NCBI GenBank assembly: GCA_934045905.1
Contig: OW203765.1
Coordinates: 30,847,997-30,911,996 of the forward strand
Direction of reading: 5' to 3'
Source of the DNA: Leuctra nigra
Lineage: Eukaryota > Arthropoda > Insecta > Plecoptera > Leuctridae
DNA length: 64,000 nucleotides
Shown: one piece after another, positions 11,587-21,603 of the stretch
Layout of the letters: the number at the start of each line of letters is the position of its first letter
Numbering within the stretch: the first letter of the stretch is position 1
Notes under the pieces: model-generated
The model's database searches: none
The model's input: only the letters and a program-made list of their open reading frames with translations
Told to the model about the DNA's origin: nothing
Made by a program: the position numbers and the translations under genes

Positions 11587-11690
11587 ATTCTAGAAAACGC
11601 TCTGTGTAACGCGTTGATTAGCGATCTAACTGCATGCAAATTCATGTCCTTGCGAAAGTTGCTTCTCAATAATATACCTTGGAAGAGCTA
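11587..11690 (+). repeat. Head of the 5'-anchored repeat family
   Basis: It begins TAGAAAACGCTCTGTGTAAC and continues GCGTTGATTAGCGATC and TGCATGCAAATTCATG, matching the family head at 61998 and 2630. The GGAACC-rich block follows directly, so this copy is either truncated or interrupted. Confidence 0.6.
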
Positions 11691-12385
11691 GGATCAGGGA
11701 CTGGAACCGGAACCGGCCCCCGAACCGGAACTGGAACCAGAACCGGAACCGAAAAGAACCGAATTTTTATAGCCGATACCGATATTCATTTTTAGGAGGA
11801 ACTGGAACCGGAACCCATATTAATATTAATTATTATTTGGGTTCCATAATGGTTTTATAAAGCTTGTCTTCCATGGTCGCGATGTTTTCGCCGCCACGTC
11901 ATGGTATTTCCGACTCCCCCATTGGTCCAGCGGTGGTTCAGCGATAACCGCGCATGCGCACAACGCAGCGTCAAAAGATCGTCGCGTTGGTTACTGAAGT
12001 TCGTTCTACTTTCAGCGGCGATTCGCGTGACGTCACGCGTTGCTGCGATTCGATCTCTGATTGGCTGAGAGATCAACAACATCACGAGCGGCAAAAAACG
12101 CAACCATGGAAGATGGGCTGAAGGGTGCTTTAAATAATGAATTTTATTTTATTTTTACTTCATTGCCTTTCAAATATGAAATTATTTGTTACCATTTTCA
12201 GCTTTTCAAATAAATGATCACCGAGTCAAATTATTGTTCATTTCTGAGCATGTAAGTTCCCAAAAGTCGATTTAAAAAAATTGAATTATTGTCGGAATTT
12301 GATGGAACCGATTGGAACCCTTATGGAACCGAAATGTAACCGGAACCGGAACCGATATTCATTTGGGTTCCAGTTCCTGGCTAGG
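11691..12385. repeat. GGAACC-rich repeat block enclosing a GC-rich inverted-repeat segment
   Basis: Irregular GGAACC/GGAACCG tandem arrays flank a GC-rich centre at 11697-11820 and 12300-12365. The outermost ends are imperfect inverted repeats: CAGGGACTGGAACC on the left and the complement of GGTTCCAGTTCCTGGC on the right. Inside, CTTCCATGG-containing inverted motifs lie at about 11868-11893 and 12095-12121. The centre is CpG-rich and has a 16-bp palindrome (CGCGTGACGTCACGCG, 12024-12039). It looks like one transposon-like unit nested within, or grown from, a tandem array. The minus-strand ORF inside has no recognisable domain. Confidence 0.55.
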
Positions 12386-13835
12386 ACGCCAAAACATGTG
12401 TCAAAGGATTCTGCACTTATCGTTTTCCTATATATTACCATGTATGCAGAGATATAAGTAAAATTTCGACTTCCTGAAAGTTCGAAGAATTTTCATCTAA
12501 CAAAGACTTCCGTATGAAGAACTAAACCATGCGGTCGCGCTGAAGTTTCATTAAACTTATAAGCTTCCACATTCACGGTAGTTTCTTGTCAATATCCCAT
12601 AAGTGATCGATACGTCTGCAGGGAGTATTCTCTTTCATGTCCTGGATGTTTATGTGACAGGACGAATAACGACAGCCACGATATATTGACGTCTCACTGA
12701 TGAATATGGATGAGTCTGGATGCATAACATTCAGGAAACCCTGGACGGGATATAAAAATGGGGAAGATATAAAAAAATGGTTTATTGGGTTTTCACCAAC
12801 TCTGGATATTGATCTAAGTTTAAAGACATTAAATAGTGTTGATTGTTTACAAATATTTTATATGTTTTAGTCAAATGGAATTATTTTTCTATTATTTTGG
12901 TCCATCTTCATGTTTAATTAAGGGAGGAAGAGCGTAACCCAAACTTTAATCAAATTTGCTGTAACTTTGCATTCTTATATAAAATTTGATGCTACACCCA
13001 GAATATCGCCAAAAAAAAACATGCATCCTGAACTAGTTTTTGAGATAAACCCATATTGTCCCTTAACTTATAGCGGCCACGAAAAATCGTGCGATTTTTA
13101 GATTAAAATGAAGATCTAAGTTTTTTGTGTCGATAGATTTCAAAAAAAAAATATTTTCTAGTAGACATATGGACATACTATCAGAGAAAATATTTAAAAC
13201 TATACCAACGTGAGCTATTTTAAAAGTTATACGCCAAGAACTGAATAATTTTCCCATATCTTATGTGTTAAAAATGTCCTATGTTCTAAATACATAAAAT
13301 TCAAAACTCAATAAAGTCCCGAGTTGCATGATACAGGACATTTTATGAATTTATTTCTTACTTAAATATAGATGAAATGTTGGAAAAATTAATAAATATT
13401 GTTAATTTCAATTAAAAAAAAATATTGGGGTGTGGCATTCGATTTTCCCATTTTAAGGTAAATAAACTTATAATAAAAAATGCAATAACATTTAGGTTTT
13501 TGGTTGAGAAACGCCCCATTTCAATTATATTGTGTTGTGTTCTTACGTCAGGCACAGCTCGCGTGAGGGCTGCCAGAGAAGAGTTATTTTGTTTCCAGTT
13601 AGTTAAAGGTGGGCCTTGTGTTTCGGGTTTAAACGGGAATCCAACGGCTGTTTCCGATTTGAACGACATCTACAGCGGGAAGAGTGAACAACTTGATCAC
13701 CAACTGTGATGGAGGTTAGTTCATATTTTTACCACTAGTAGCTGATATATGCGCTAGCTCAGCTGACGACTGAAGCTTCACTTATATTGGTGGAGTGATT
13801 TTACCTCTGTCATAGTGTTAGTGTTCTGCCGTGTC
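12386..13835. other. Non-genic stretch
   Basis: It holds AT-rich sequence with short ORFs on both strands. The overlapping ORFs at 13412-13709 have no domain and overlap each other, so at most one could be real. Confidence 0.4.
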
Positions 13836-14084
13836 CTATAGGCGCATCGTCAAAGGAGTAAAAGTTGATGAGGCGGCCGTAACGCCATTAAAACAGAGTG
13901 ACTCTGGCATGTTTGCAAAAATATCTAAAGAATACGTAATAATACACAATAGAAAGAAGATAGCCACCAAATACACATAACTATTATTCTTTCTAAAAGC
14001 TTTTTTAAAACTTCCCTCCGAAATTGGTTTCTTTATTGCGACAACGTCATGAGGCCATATGTCCACGCAATTTACCGCCTCCAT
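13836..14084 (-). CDS. Possible small single-pass membrane protein, 82 residues
   Basis: A minus-strand ATG (A at -3, G at +4, a strong animal context) opens an 82-residue ORF ending at TAG. Residues 1-33 are polar with a basic patch (KKAFRKNN). Residues 35-56 are hydrophobic (YVYLVAIFFLLCIITYSLDI) and would make a type II or signal-anchor membrane segment. The rest is a short polar tail. I do not recognise the family. AT-rich chance ORFs often look hydrophobic, so this may be spurious. It could also be the first exon of a longer gene, but no good donor precedes the stop. Confidence 0.22.
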   Translation of the reverse strand: MEAVNCVDIWPHDVVAIKKPISEGSFKKAFRKNNSYVYLVAIFFLLCIITYSLDIFANMPESLCFNGVTAASSTFTPLTMRL

Positions 14085-15786
14085 TGTCTAATTTTAAAAA
14101 AATATTTCAGAGAGCATGTCTCGTAACTCTTCTGCACTTTGCAGCGAGAACTGTGTGTTATTTCGCTGCCATGGGGCGAAGTAGTTGCTCGTATTTTACT
14201 GCTTATAGTTACAAGCAGCGGGGAAGGCGCCTTGAAAAACGTAAATTGGTTGTAACTTTGAAGTAGTTTAGACGAGATGAATCGAGTATTTTGCAAATGT
14301 CAACCGTTGACAAGAGTTCTCGCTTTGTCATAGGTTAAGTTGAGTTTGTTTGCGAAGATAAACCATTTTCTTGCCGTACTTTAAAATTATATAACGTCTA
14401 GCGAATTTCGTGATTTTCAAGAATGATAATTTGGTGTATTATTTTTTCGAATATTTTCTGATTGGAAAAGTTTTAGGAAATCTCGATCACCTCACAGATT
14501 TTCTAGTAATAAGATAAGAGGGACATTAATCATTCAGAGTACCTAGTTACTTTGCATTAATCCCATCTTGGAAGCTGGACAAAAACATCTATTACTAAAA
14601 AGACAACTCTGTTTTGTCCCCTTCGAAAGCTTAACTACGGCAAAACAGCTGATAAGCGAGACTGTAGTTAAACTAGTTCAGGAAACTTGCGAAGAGATAT
14701 AAAAACAGGTATTCGTATGGATATTGGTCTTCAAACAAATATAAAGGAGATGCATTGAAAAGGTAGTAATGGTGAAAATACAACTAACAATACCTCCAAA
14801 AATTTTAATTTCAAAATTCAAAACTGTGCGTCTTATTTTTTTAATAATAAAAAGTAGAGAGGATAGGAATTCAACTTCCTCTTGCACCGTCAGAAGATAT
14901 CAACTAATAATAACTAAGACGGAAATAGAGACGCTTCCAAGACGACGGTTTTCTACTCGAGTCATTTCATTTTCCTCTGCATTTTCCTTTAAGTCTGCTC
15001 AGAATGGCTCAATCAATTTCAAGTAAGAAGCAATTCTGAGGACGGATTTTCGGCAATGCACTGGAATCTTGTCGTTAGAACTCGCTCAGTGCACATTATT
15101 TAAAACATTACTTCCAACCCACATTACTGCAAGCATTACTTCAATCATTACTTCAAGCATTGCCTCAACAAGTATTAATTCTCTTCTAGAAGTAAATCTA
15201 TACGCTTTTGGCTTGAACAAAGAGTAAGTAACTTCGTCAATCATGATAATGAAACTTTAAGTTTTGTTTTCTTTATAAACACTCCAAATGTATTGCACAT
15301 TTTATTATAAGGTCACTCAAATAACAAGTATTAAAAATATATGTATTATGTTTATATAAATCTATAATTTTCAAGTTTCTACGGACATCAGTGCGCTCAG
15401 GTGTGAGAAAGCTTTGAGCGTATTGCTTCATGGGTAGAATCGTCCCACCAAAGATTCTTGTCCACCATAGCAAAATAATGTTCACCGTAATACTTCCTTA
15501 TAGGGCAGCAATGTTTTCAACATTGTCCACATTCAAACAAAGGAACAAACTTCAATGTTCCCACAATCTAATGCCAAAGGGAGCTGATAGTTTTTCACAT
15601 TTTCCATTTAACTTCCTTCCCGGAACTGCTAAACATTATTACATTAATAAACCACCGCAATCTCTTGAAACACTAAAGTACTAGTGACGCTTAGTATCTG
15701 GTTATTTATTTATCAAGTTGTCACACTGTTTTATTGCCGGCGTGTAATAATAAAGTGGGTCGCAGTGCTGTAAACTTACCGTGTAA
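14085..15786. other. Non-genic stretch with a short tandem motif
   Basis: At 15107-15166 a 12-bp motif close to AAGCATTACTTC repeats about five times. The other short ORFs are overlapping and featureless. Confidence 0.45.
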
Positions 15787-15939
15787 TTACTCATTTTCCC
15801 GGATTGGTGGCCGTGTTTCAGGAATTGCTTCTTCGTCATCGCTGCATGACACATTCCGTGCCATTAGACAAGTGCTGCGGGGAAACTCTAAAAATAGTGC
15901 CAATAAAATGAGAAGTGTAAATTTGCTGCAGCGCGTCAT
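15787..15939 (-). CDS. Possible short secreted peptide, 50 residues
   Basis: A minus-strand ATG with G at -3 starts a peptide beginning MTRCSKFTLLILLALFLEF, a textbook-like signal sequence. A 27-residue polar, acidic remainder (ending ETRPPIRENE) follows, then TAA. A consensus donor GGTAAGT lies a few bases after the stop. An upstream in-frame extension exists but lacks a better start. I cannot match it to a known neuropeptide or toxin family. It may be a real small secreted-protein exon or a chance ORF; the local base composition is richer in GC than the surroundings. Confidence 0.25.
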   Translation of the reverse strand: MTRCSKFTLLILLALFLEFPRSTCLMARNVSCSDDEEAIPETRPPIRENE

Positions 15940-16189
15940 TGCTGGATGTTGGACTGAAGGATGAAATACTCGTGTATTTTCCCAGAGCATTCCTCATGTC
16001 TCTTCACTCCACACAATTTGACACCACATAGTTCGTAACTTGAAAATGGTGACGAAGGCTTCTTAAAGTTTCGTCTTGGGAACAACTTACAAGTTACAAA
16101 GAGAGAGAGAGAAAACTATTCGAAGGAAATTACAGAGACAAAACACAGCGCTCGGCCGTTTTTGAAAATTGAGATAAAAAATTGTTTCG

Positions 16190-16645
16190 TAATTGGGTGT
16201 AACTTTGATAGGATGTTCACATGATCAGTCTGATTGTATATTAGTAGCACTTCTTCGTGCCTTGTTAGCTAGGCGCCGGTTATTCAACAAAACCGCTCAA
16301 AACTATGAAATTTCTGATACGATTGGAGACCAAACCCGTTAACCAATTGATCTCAAATTTTAATCAAGAAAAGTTTAAAGACAAAGGGTTATCACTTGGC
16401 ACATTTTTTAAATTAAATTTACACAGAGAACCAAAAAAATATAAAAAAATCCCAAAAAATCAACTAATTAGGCGCAAAAAATTAAAAATGTACCAGATAA
16501 CCCTAAGTTTGACTTTTATCTAATCATGGTTAAAATTTCAAGTCATTTCGGCAACCCATTTTGTCTCCAATCGTATCCAAAAACGTGCCTCCAACAAGCG
16601 GCAAAATCGCTCGCGCTTCCACCACAAACACAAACGCTAAGAGTT
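16190..16645 (-). repeat. ATACGATTGGAGAC dispersed repeat, longest copy
   Basis: The right part (16505-16640) matches 5196-5335 in reverse complement. The left part (16195-16360) matches about 39920-40110 in reverse complement, including GATCAATTGGT, CCGGTTATTCAACAAAACCG and TGATCAGTCTGATTGTAT. ATACGATTGGAGAC itself occurs in both halves facing each other (16317 on plus, about 16560 on minus), so the element has internal inverted symmetry. Class unknown. Confidence 0.6.
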
Positions 16646-16947
16646 TTCAGTTTGAAACAATAACAATTGTTATTAAATATTATTACACGTACTTCACGTA
16701 ATGTAAAACGATAATAATTATTTTTCAATAACCCAGAGTAGTTTATGAAAAGTTAGCTTCACTTTGTGAGTTTGAGATTCTGGAGTATTGATGTTTATTT
16801 ATGGTTGTCAAGGTGCATTAGTTTGATCCGAGGTTTGATTATAACTCTACAGAGAAAATTAGGATAATTAAAAATTAATTTAGTTTCAAAAATGTAGAAC
16901 ATAATAATTCTGAACAGCAACATTCAAAAATAAAATAGAATAATAAT

Positions 16948-17055
16948 AGTAAATGCTCTGTTTAACACGTCATAACCTTTGTATTGCGTGGTGTGATTGC
17001 TGCTCTACCTTGGAAACAGCTGTTCTAAACCTTATCGTTTGCAAGGTATCAAGGC
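16948..17055 (+). repeat. Degenerate head of the 5'-anchored repeat family
   Basis: It has AAATGCTCTGTTTAACACGT, a weak match to the family head. Support is marginal and rests on about 15 matching positions in the right order. Confidence 0.3.
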
Positions 17056-17068
17056 GGTGCATAATAAC

Positions 17069-17094
17069 TCCCCCCCCCCCCCTCCCCCACACAC
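17069..17094 (+). repeat. C-rich homopolymer
   Basis: A run of more than ten C interrupted by one T lies in AT-rich DNA. Confidence 0.8.
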
Positions 17095-17204
17095 AAAACT
17101 TAAATGTTTCAAAAGACGCTTAAAATGTCGAAAACTCTTGAATTCCTTGAAATATCAATATTTTATCAAATATTAATGACCATTTGAACTGATCGGCTAA
17201 ATGA

Positions 17205-17646
17205 CCCCATCGACGGCTGCCACCTTATCGCGGTGGTGGGGTTTGTGTTGGCCAACGATCCATTGCGGCTACGCCGGCGAGCATATGCTCGTGTAAGGGT
17301 TACCCATGCCGGACAGGTCAGTGGTGAGGTCCAGACAAAGAGCAGCCAGGGTTGGCCTAACCATGTCCTCCCTTGAATTTGCGGTCCCCTCTGGCCGGCC
17401 TTCCCCCTCGAGATGGTGATCCCCCTGAAATCGGGTTCCGCCGGCCCGAATCCTCACACCTCCCGGTCGGCCCCCATTCCGGCCTGGCCTTCCCACCAGT
17501 GCTGGACTCCTCCGGATCGGGCCCGTTAGGTCACCCTCTCCTCATGTCCTCCACTTATATTCAACAAAGTTAAAATAACAAATTAATGTGCGCAATATAA
17601 CCTCGTCGTTGACGCGCCGTTAAAACATATTAATCTAATCTAATCT
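17205..17646 (+). mobile_element. 442-bp GC-rich non-autonomous retroelement, copy 1
   Basis: It starts CCCCATCGACGGCTGCCACC, contains GGGTTACCCATGCCGGACAG, and ends with GTTGACGCGCCGTTAAAAC plus a short TAATC-repeat tail. An 11-bp duplication CGGCTAAATGA flanks it (17194-17204 and 17647-17657), so it was inserted by target-primed retrotransposition. The GC-rich head and microsatellite-like tail resemble RTE-type or similar LINE-derived short elements. That clade assignment is an inference from remembered sequence style. The ORFs on both strands inside it are not maintained in copy 2. Confidence 0.8.
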
Positions 17647-17754
17647 CGGCTAAATGATTAATCGCATTTCATCCAATTTGAGGATTTTGCTAAAAACTAA
17701 ACAAGTTCCCTATGATGGAGAGTGTGTAAAATTTCATGTCTTTGAGACCGGAGG

Positions 17755-17900
17755 CCCTAATCTATATCTTCAAAATTCCCGATTCCACTGGAATCCGATT
17801 CCTGCTCATATGTATTAGCATTGCTGAAATCGGATTCAGACGAATCGGAAAATTTAAAGTTATAGAAAAAGCAGTGACTCTAAAACCAAACAAAAATAAA
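17755..17900 (-). other. Ser/Asp-rich open frame after a TTTTAG acceptor-like site
   Basis: On the minus strand a pyrimidine-rich stretch ends GGTTTTAG. The frame after it reads an acidic, Ser-rich peptide (for example SDSSESDFSNANTYEQESDS) before a TAG near 17755. It could be a terminal exon remnant, perhaps of a transposase or nuclear protein. No upstream exon was identified. Confidence 0.15.
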
Positions 17901-17957
17901 CACACATACGAATAGTGTCGAAAGTGACTCTCTTCCTCTGGTTCAAGAAGTCTACTA

Positions 17958-19172
17958 GTGGAGTCAAGATGTCTTATATAATGGCAAATTAGTGCGTTTA
18001 TGATACCTTTTGTGAAAATTTGTACCCTTACTAATTCGAGTATGAGGAATCCAAAAATCAATGGCACCAACATGAGAATTTAATACTCTCTGCGTAATTA
18101 GCATAAGTAGCATAATTAATAAACATGGATAAAATAATATATAATTTTATAATATGGTCTTTATGGGTATCCATCGAAAGCTCGTCATGTCTACAATCCA
18201 TATAAATCATAAAAAATAAATTTTTTTCATTCACATAATAATTAACCGCATAATTAATTATTTTATAAAAATCGCCATTCAACAAAAAGCTTAAATGACC
18301 CCCTCAGATTTTGATAAAACTTGGTAGGATTGGTCACAAGCCCAAAGTAAAACATACGTATTTTTTGGTTTGTCCATTTATTGAGTACTTTTGGATTTCC
18401 TGGCCCTCAAAAATCGAAAAATCGAATTCGATGAAAATTTTGTGTTTAGTTCCTAATTAGCATAATTAATTATTAATTGATTGGTCACAATCCCAAATTA
18501 AAACATACGTGTTCTTTGGTTTGTCCATTTATTGAGTACTTTTGGATTTCCAGGCCCTCAAAAATCGAAAAATCGAATTTTGATCAAAATTTTGTGTTAA
18601 GTTCCTAATTAGCATAATTAATTATAATTAATTATCTATCTATAACTAATTAGCATAATTAATTTTATTAATTATGCTAATTAGAAACTAAACACAAAAT
18701 TTTGATAAAAATTCGATTTTTCGATTTTTGAGGGCCTGGAAATCTAAAAGTACTCAATAAATGGACAAACCAAAAAATACGTATGGTTTTCTTTGGGCTT
18801 GTGACCAATCCTACCAAGTTTTTTCAAAATCGGAGAGGGTCATTTTAAGCTTTTTGCTGAATAACGATTTTTAAAAAATAACTAATTATACGATTAATTA
18901 TTATGTGAATGAAAAAATTGAAATTTTTATGATTTATATGGATTGTTGACATGACGAGCTTTTGATGGATACACATAAAGACCATATTATAAAATTTTAT
19001 ATTATTTTATCTATGTTTATTAATTATGCTAATTATGCTAATTACGCAGAAAGTATTAATTTCTCAGGTTGGTGCCATTGATTTTTGGATTCCTCATACT
19101 CGATTTAGTAAGGGTACCAATTTTCACGAAAGGTATCACAAATGCACTAATTTTAGACATCTTTACTCCACT
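17958..19172. mobile_element. 1.2-kb foldback element
   Basis: The left arm runs from about 17958 to 18475 and the right arm from about 18650 to 19172. They are imperfect reverse complements over essentially their full length, sharing for example CAATGGCACCAACATGAGAA, CGAGTATGAGGAATCCAAAA and TTTGTCCATTTATTGAGTAC. Inside the left half a segment of about 145 bp is directly duplicated (about 18305-18475 and 18480-18625), so the arms are asymmetric. I see no convincing target duplication and no transposase. Confidence 0.75.
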
Positions 19173-20427
19173 ATACTCTCTCTAACACAACACAACTTTT
19201 ACACGTGAGCGTCAACGAAGAATCGTCGAGCACTTTCTTCCCGTGTCGAGCGGCCGACGGGACTTCGTCTTACTAAACGAATTGTCGAAGAAGAATTGCT
19301 TTGCTGATAACGAATTTACTTTATAAGCGCCAAGTTCGAAGCACTCATTTTAAGATGTTCAAACCTTTTAGTTTGAGAAAAGAAAAACTTCGACGTAGGC
19401 AAATGTGTTGCCGGGGATTTCCCATTTTCTGATAATGGATGTGAAATAATAATGTGAAAAGTAATTGGAGCTGAAACGGTAAGGATAGTGGACTTTAATA
19501 AGCCTACATGATTTTGTAATTGCAAGAGGGTGTACGATTTTTATAATTAGTTTATTGTCGTTAGTTTATTCAAGAAGATATCTATCGGAGATTATGGTAA
19601 TTTATTCTTAATTTGTATTTATGAGCTGCAGCTATATGTTTTGTGCAGGTAATGTCATAGTGTGACGAATTTAAGCTTGTACAGAGGAACCGTCTATACA
19701 TAGCGATACAGGTAGGAAAATACCCAAAAGGTTGCAAAGTGTCTCCGTTAGTTTTAAATTAACAGTACAAATTAAAGCACAGCACCGGGGGAATAAAGTG
19801 AAATTTTTAATAAAATTACATCAATGGGGTTGTTCACGCAAAACTATTTTAGATGGCGTTGCTGTCCTAAACGTAATAAGAGCCAATCAAAATGCCGAGA
19901 GAGAGAGCCAATCAAAATGCAGAGCGAAATGGAAGATTTTTAAATCTTAGCAGGAATTTGATTCAGATATCTTGGATTCAGAGACCAACCAATCAGATAG
20001 AGACTACTCCAATGCCGCTAGCGCCGCGAGTGAGAGCAAAATATAACAAAAAATCGGTTTAATCATGATTAGTTAAAAGCTAAGCTCCAGAACTGATAAG
20101 GTTGGTTCAAAAGCAAAAAAAATGTATCTTGTAATCAAAGGAAATAGCGTTAATATTTAGGTTGACAGCACTCTGGACCTTAAAAGGTTTTAGCCATAGT
20201 AATTATCATTGCCACTTTCACTTTCCAGCCTGCTGTCGAGCATTAGTTGAACAGATACATGAGGGTCGAGATTTCAGCGTCAGGATATTTGGGACATCGC
20301 GTCATGTACAATTTTATCCCAAACACAAGTCGCAATTCGTCTCTAAATCAATCAAGATGTTTCGCCAGACGTGACTTCAATAAATATTATTACATTCAAG
20401 GGATATTTTCGTCACCCTAACAGAAGT
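19173..20427. other. Non-genic stretch with an interrupted frame
   Basis: An open frame at about 19732-19950 continues in the same frame after a TAG to about 20046, where it reads an acidic peptide (EFDSDILDSETNQSD). It might be a decayed gene or exon. No domain was recognised, and there is no ATG near the 5' end. Confidence 0.3.
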
Positions 20428-20860
20428 GTCGTATGTTACAAATGTTCGATTTTGCGATTTTGGTAAGTATAAAAAATTGTCTCGATGCCATCTTTCTGAC
20501 CATGCCTCTCGTGAAAATGCCAAAGATCTTTTTCTCTTGTGAATTATCAAAAACTGATTTAAGTATGTGCTGAAATCGCCGATTCCGTCTTGCGAAAACG
20601 TCGCATGTTACATCTAATGTCGCATGCTCAATATGTGTAAAAACCTACAAATTGTTATTTCATACGGACTTTTTTTATGTTTCTCGCAAAAACACGACTT
20701 TTGGGTTACTAAAATTACGTCGTATGTTACAATAAAATGCAGATACCAAACGACCTTTCACATAACTTCATAGACAATTATCTAGATATTGAGTCGTATG
20801 TCCAACAAAAGACTTTATTGCGGCAAGAAAACATTTTCAAGATGCCATAAAGTCGTATGA
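20428..20860 (+). repeat. Irregularly spaced GTCGYATG motif cluster
   Basis: GTCGTATGTTAC or a close variant occurs at 20428, 20600, 20619 (shortened), 20719, 20793 (shortened) and 20852 (shortened). The spacings are irregular and the frames differ, so it is not a coding repeat. It may be a decayed tandem array or a cluster of binding sites. Confidence 0.4.
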
Positions 20861-21119
20861 GCAATTTTACTTACTATTTTAATTTGTTATAAATTATTGG
20901 ATAAATTAAATTTGTTACAAAATATCATGATATTATTGAAGTTAATAACAGTAAAATTTGTTTTTTTACTTGTTTTAAGAGAACATGAATTTTCCTGAAC
21001 TTTCAATTTCGATTCAAAAACTAATTTTTTAAACATATATACGTTCTTCTGTTAGGCGACGGTTTCATATTTCCAAGCCACGAACATTAACCCAACCATT
21101 CAATAGCCTATCATACCTA

Positions 21120-21262
21120 TTCACTCGCGTCTCTTCAGTAGAGACGTCGACGCCTGGAATCTAGCTATCGGCGACGTCGTTAAAGCGCCGAGACGACGCT
21201 CTATGTACGAGCACGTGACTCGACTGCTATTTGACGTCATACGTGTCACGTGACAGATACGT
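21120..21262. promoter_or_regulatory. CpG-rich segment with CACGTG and TGACGTCA sites
   Basis: Within an otherwise AT-rich region, this GC-rich stretch holds two CACGTG palindromes (21212-21217 and 21247-21252) and one TGACGTCA palindrome (21232-21239). These are consensus sites for bHLH and CREB/ATF-type factors. No gene start is visible nearby, so a promoter role is only a possibility. The segment could also be part of a GC-rich repeat. Confidence 0.25.
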
Positions 21263-21539
21263 GCTACCAACCTGGCCACTTTAAGTGCCGGCAAAGTGTA
21301 ATGAATTTAAAGCTCATATGGTGAAGGTTTGTTCAATCTAGATGAATTATGTTTTAGTGGATCTTAACCTAGATTTCGTCGTGAAATTAATGATATTTTA
21401 TTAAAAGTTATTGACATTTTACGTACATTTTATGCGTATTGGAAATACTTGTCAAATTATTGCATGCCATTTAAGAAGATATTTTGACGCGTTTCGTTTC
21501 GGCTTTTTACAAGGTATTTAGAGCAGAAAATGCAAACGC

Positions 21540-21603
21540 AAACAAATTCGCATGCAATACGAAGGCTCGCTTATCAATGCTTTATACAGAGCGTTTTCCT
21601 AAT
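21540..21603 (-). repeat. Head of the 5'-anchored repeat family
   Basis: Read on the minus strand it begins TAGGAAAACGCTCTGTATAA and continues through TTGATAAGCGAGCC and TTGCATGCGAATTTG, matching the family head. The body beyond the head was not matched. Confidence 0.55.
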
